NCBI GenBank assembly: GCA_945875225.1
Contig: CAMCJY010000096.1
Coordinates: 1-7,219, forward strand
Length of the DNA: 7,219 bases
Origin: Comamonas sp. lk
GTDB lineage: Bacteria; Pseudomonadota; Gammaproteobacteria; Burkholderiales; Burkholderiaceae_C
Reading direction: 5' to 3'
Shown: positions 6,030-7,219 of the stretch, piece after piece
Numbering within the stretch: position 1 is the first letter of the stretch
How the letters are laid out: each line of letters opens with the position of its first letter
Translations under genes and position numbers: made by a program
Notes under the pieces: model-generated
Database searches by the model: none
Told to the model about the DNA's origin: nothing
The model's input: only the letters and a program-made list of their open reading frames with translations

Positions 6030-6917
6030 ATGCAAGAGTGGTCACTAACAGGCAAGGGTGCGCGCCGCATCATGCTGCAGCTAGGTCTGAGTCTGCTGGC
6101 CGCCTTGCCTGCGGCGCAGACGGTGCAGGCACAAACGCGCGAAGGCGTGCAGGTGGGTGAGACCTCGGTGTTTGCCAAGATGGTCCCCGCCGACCAGGTG
6201 GAACGCAGCGCCGCCTTGCAATACCAGCAAACCTTGGCGCAAGCTACTAAACAACACGCGTTGGGGCCGGCAGACCATCCGCAGGTACAGCGCTTGCGCA
6301 GCATCATGGACAAAATTACGCCCTTTGCCAGCGCCTGGAACCCGCGGGCGCAACAATGGAAATGGGAAGTCAACCTGATCGGCTCCAACCAAATCAATGC
6401 CTATTGCATGCCCGGCGGCAAGATTGCGTTCTACACCGGCATACTCAACAAACTGCAACTCACAGATGACGAAGTGGCCATGGTGATGGGCCACGAAATC
6501 GCCCATGCTTTGCGCGAACATGCGCGCGAGCGCATGGGCAAAGGCCAGGCCACCGAGTTTGCGGCGCGACTGGGCGGCTCTTTGTTATCGGGCCTCTTGG
6601 GCATTGACCCGCGCATTGGCGATGCGGTGGCGCAAACCGGCGCGAATTTGGCCTCACTGAAATTCGGTCGCGAGGACGAGTCCGAAGCCGATCTGGTGGG
6701 TATGGAGTTGGCCGCACGGGCCGGCTATGACCCGCGCGCGGGGGTGAGCTTGTGGCAAAAGATGGCGGCCAACAACAAGGGCGCACCGCCCGAATGGTTG
6801 TCCACCCATCCTTCGGGCAATTCGCGCATCGCCGACATCGAGGCCAATCTGGCCAAGGTCATGCCCTTGTACGAACGGGCTAAAAAACCGGCTGGCAGCG
6901 ACCTTAGCAGCCAGTAA
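6030..6917 (+). CDS. Periplasmic M48-family zinc metalloprotease
   Basis: A 295-residue M48 peptidase of the secreted type (LoiP/YcaL/BepA group), likely acting on misfolded envelope or outer-membrane proteins. A signal peptide is visible: basic start, hydrophobic LQLGLSLLAALPAA (16-29), probable cleavage after VQA (Ala34). Zinc site: HEIAH at 155-159, with Glu217 of the ESEAD motif as probable third ligand. AYCMPGGKIAFYTGIL (124-139) and the late STHPSG (258-263) are typical of the group. It has no lipobox cysteine, unlike E. coli LoiP and YcaL, so it is probably soluble. It has no C-terminal TPR domain, unlike BepA (about 490 residues). Its start is firm, with AAGGAGG eight bases upstream. 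It is divergent from ampG and near cpxRA, which suits an envelope-maintenance role. The exact substrate is unknown. Confidence 0.92.
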   Translation: MQEWSLTGKGARRIMLQLGLSLLAALPAAQTVQAQTREGVQVGETSVFAKMVPADQVERSAALQYQQTLAQATKQHALGPADHPQVQRLRSIMDKITPFASAWNPRAQQWKWEVNLIGSNQINAYCMPGGKIAFYTGILNKLQLTDDEVAMVMGHEIAHALREHARERMGKGQATEFAARLGGSLLSGLLGIDPRIGDAVAQTGANLASLKFGREDESEADLVGMELAARAGYDPRAGVSLWQKMAANNKGAPPEWLSTHPSGNSRIADIEANLAKVMPLYERAKKPAGSDLSSQ

Positions 6918-7046
6918 ACCAGGCTTGTTAGGAGCGCTTGGCGCAGCGCGCCTCCGCCCTGTCCCATGCGCAGCTAGTGCCCACTCCAAGCACTACTGTA
7001 TGGTGTAAAGTCGCTCCTCAAACTGCGGGGCTTGCGCCCGATCTCT
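6918..7046. other. Intergenic stretch before the dehalogenase-like gene
   Basis: It contains an imperfect GC-rich inverted repeat at about 6931-6955 (GGAGCGC against GCGCGCCTCC, with a bulge) and no T-tract, so it is a poor terminator candidate. TATGGT at 6999-7004 and TAAAGT at 7006-7011 are weak -10-like words without a clear -35. No small gene was seen. Confidence 0.3.
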
Positions 7047-7219
7047 ATGGAACAAGCCACCTCCCTGCCTATCCACGGCGACGTGCTGCGCACGCCCGAA
7101 GCCCGGTTTGCCAACTTACCGGACTTCCCCTACCAGCCCCGTTACACCGAGCTTGGCATTTTGCGCATTGCCCATATCGATGAAGGTCCACGCGATGGCC
7201 CGCTCGTTTTACTGATGCA
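7047..7219 (+). CDS. Haloalkane dehalogenase-like alpha/beta hydrolase, 5' part only
   Basis: The frame starts at ATG 7047 and runs off the window after 57 codons plus two bases. The N-terminus has VLRTPEARFANLPDFPYQPRY (13-33 region), then LGILRIAHIDEG and GPLVLLM. The RTPxxRFxNLxxFPYxPxY opening followed by a beta-strand and DEG is characteristic of the DhlA-type haloalkane dehalogenases. The sequence stops just before the expected HGEPxW oxyanion-hole motif, so no catalytic residue (Asp nucleophile, His, acid) can be checked. Such enzymes hydrolyse carbon-halogen bonds, but many family members have untested or other substrates. No Shine-Dalgarno is evident before the ATG; an in-frame TTG at 7032 is a weaker alternative start. 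Confidence 0.75.
   Translation, partial: MEQATSLPIHGDVLRTPEARFANLPDFPYQPRYTELGILRIAHIDEGPRDGPLVLLM

Noticed and set aside
5991..6035. Upstream TTG start for ampG adding 15 residues
   Set aside because: No Shine-Dalgarno, a non-family-like extension, and overlap with the start of the divergent peptidase gene; the ATG at 5990 fits the family better.
6931..6955. GC-rich inverted repeat after the M48 gene as a terminator
   Set aside because: The stem is bulged and no T-tract follows on either strand.
7000..7016. Single GTAAA at 7005-7009 as a CpxR site for the dehalogenase-like gene
   Set aside because: There is no second GTAAA at the needed spacing; isolated half-sites also occur at about 35, 1192, 2327 and 6914 by chance.

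Overview
This 7.2 kb window is chromosomal DNA of a high-GC Gram-negative bacterium. The order ilvE, CHCC zinc-finger gene, waaF and the protein sequences suggest a betaproteobacterium of the Burkholderiales, probably a Comamonadaceae-type lineage. This placement is a judgement from gene content and protein style, not a database result. Gene density is high. No mobile element, CRISPR array, tRNA or rRNA was seen.

Layout. (1) Plus strand, 87-2283: branched-chain aminotransferase (ilvE), a 68-residue CHCC zinc-finger protein and LPS heptosyltransferase II (waaF), closely packed. The zinc-finger and waaF frames appear to overlap by 20 bases. (2) 2284-2556: convergent junction with a strong hairpin whose T-tract faces the minus strand, plus two smaller palindromes. 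(3) Minus strand, 2557-4516: a two-component pair, OmpR-family regulator followed by HAMP/HisKA sensor kinase, best matched to CpxR/CpxA. A perfect tandem CpxR-type box (GTAAA-N5-GTAAA) lies 55 bases upstream of the regulator. (4) Minus strand, 4620-5990: an AmpG-family muropeptide permease. (5) Plus strand, 6030-6917: a periplasmic M48 metalloprotease, divergent from ampG across only 39 bases. (6) Plus strand from 7047 to the window edge: the first 57 codons of a haloalkane-dehalogenase-like alpha/beta hydrolase.

How the genes fit together. Apart from ilvE and the dehalogenase, the window is about the cell envelope: inner-core LPS synthesis (WaaF), envelope-stress signalling (CpxRA-like), cell-wall recycling (AmpG) and periplasmic or outer-membrane protein quality control (M48 peptidase). 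That they act together is inference from proximity and known roles.

The most notable observations are these. The conserved N-terminus of WaaF, including the IGD aspartate, lies upstream of the first ATG in a frame with no ATG, GTG or TTG, and an ATT codon with a well-spaced AAGGA ribosome-binding site is the best start. The CpxR box identifies the two-component system and predicts autoregulation. I see no convincing evidence of a wholly new multi-gene system.
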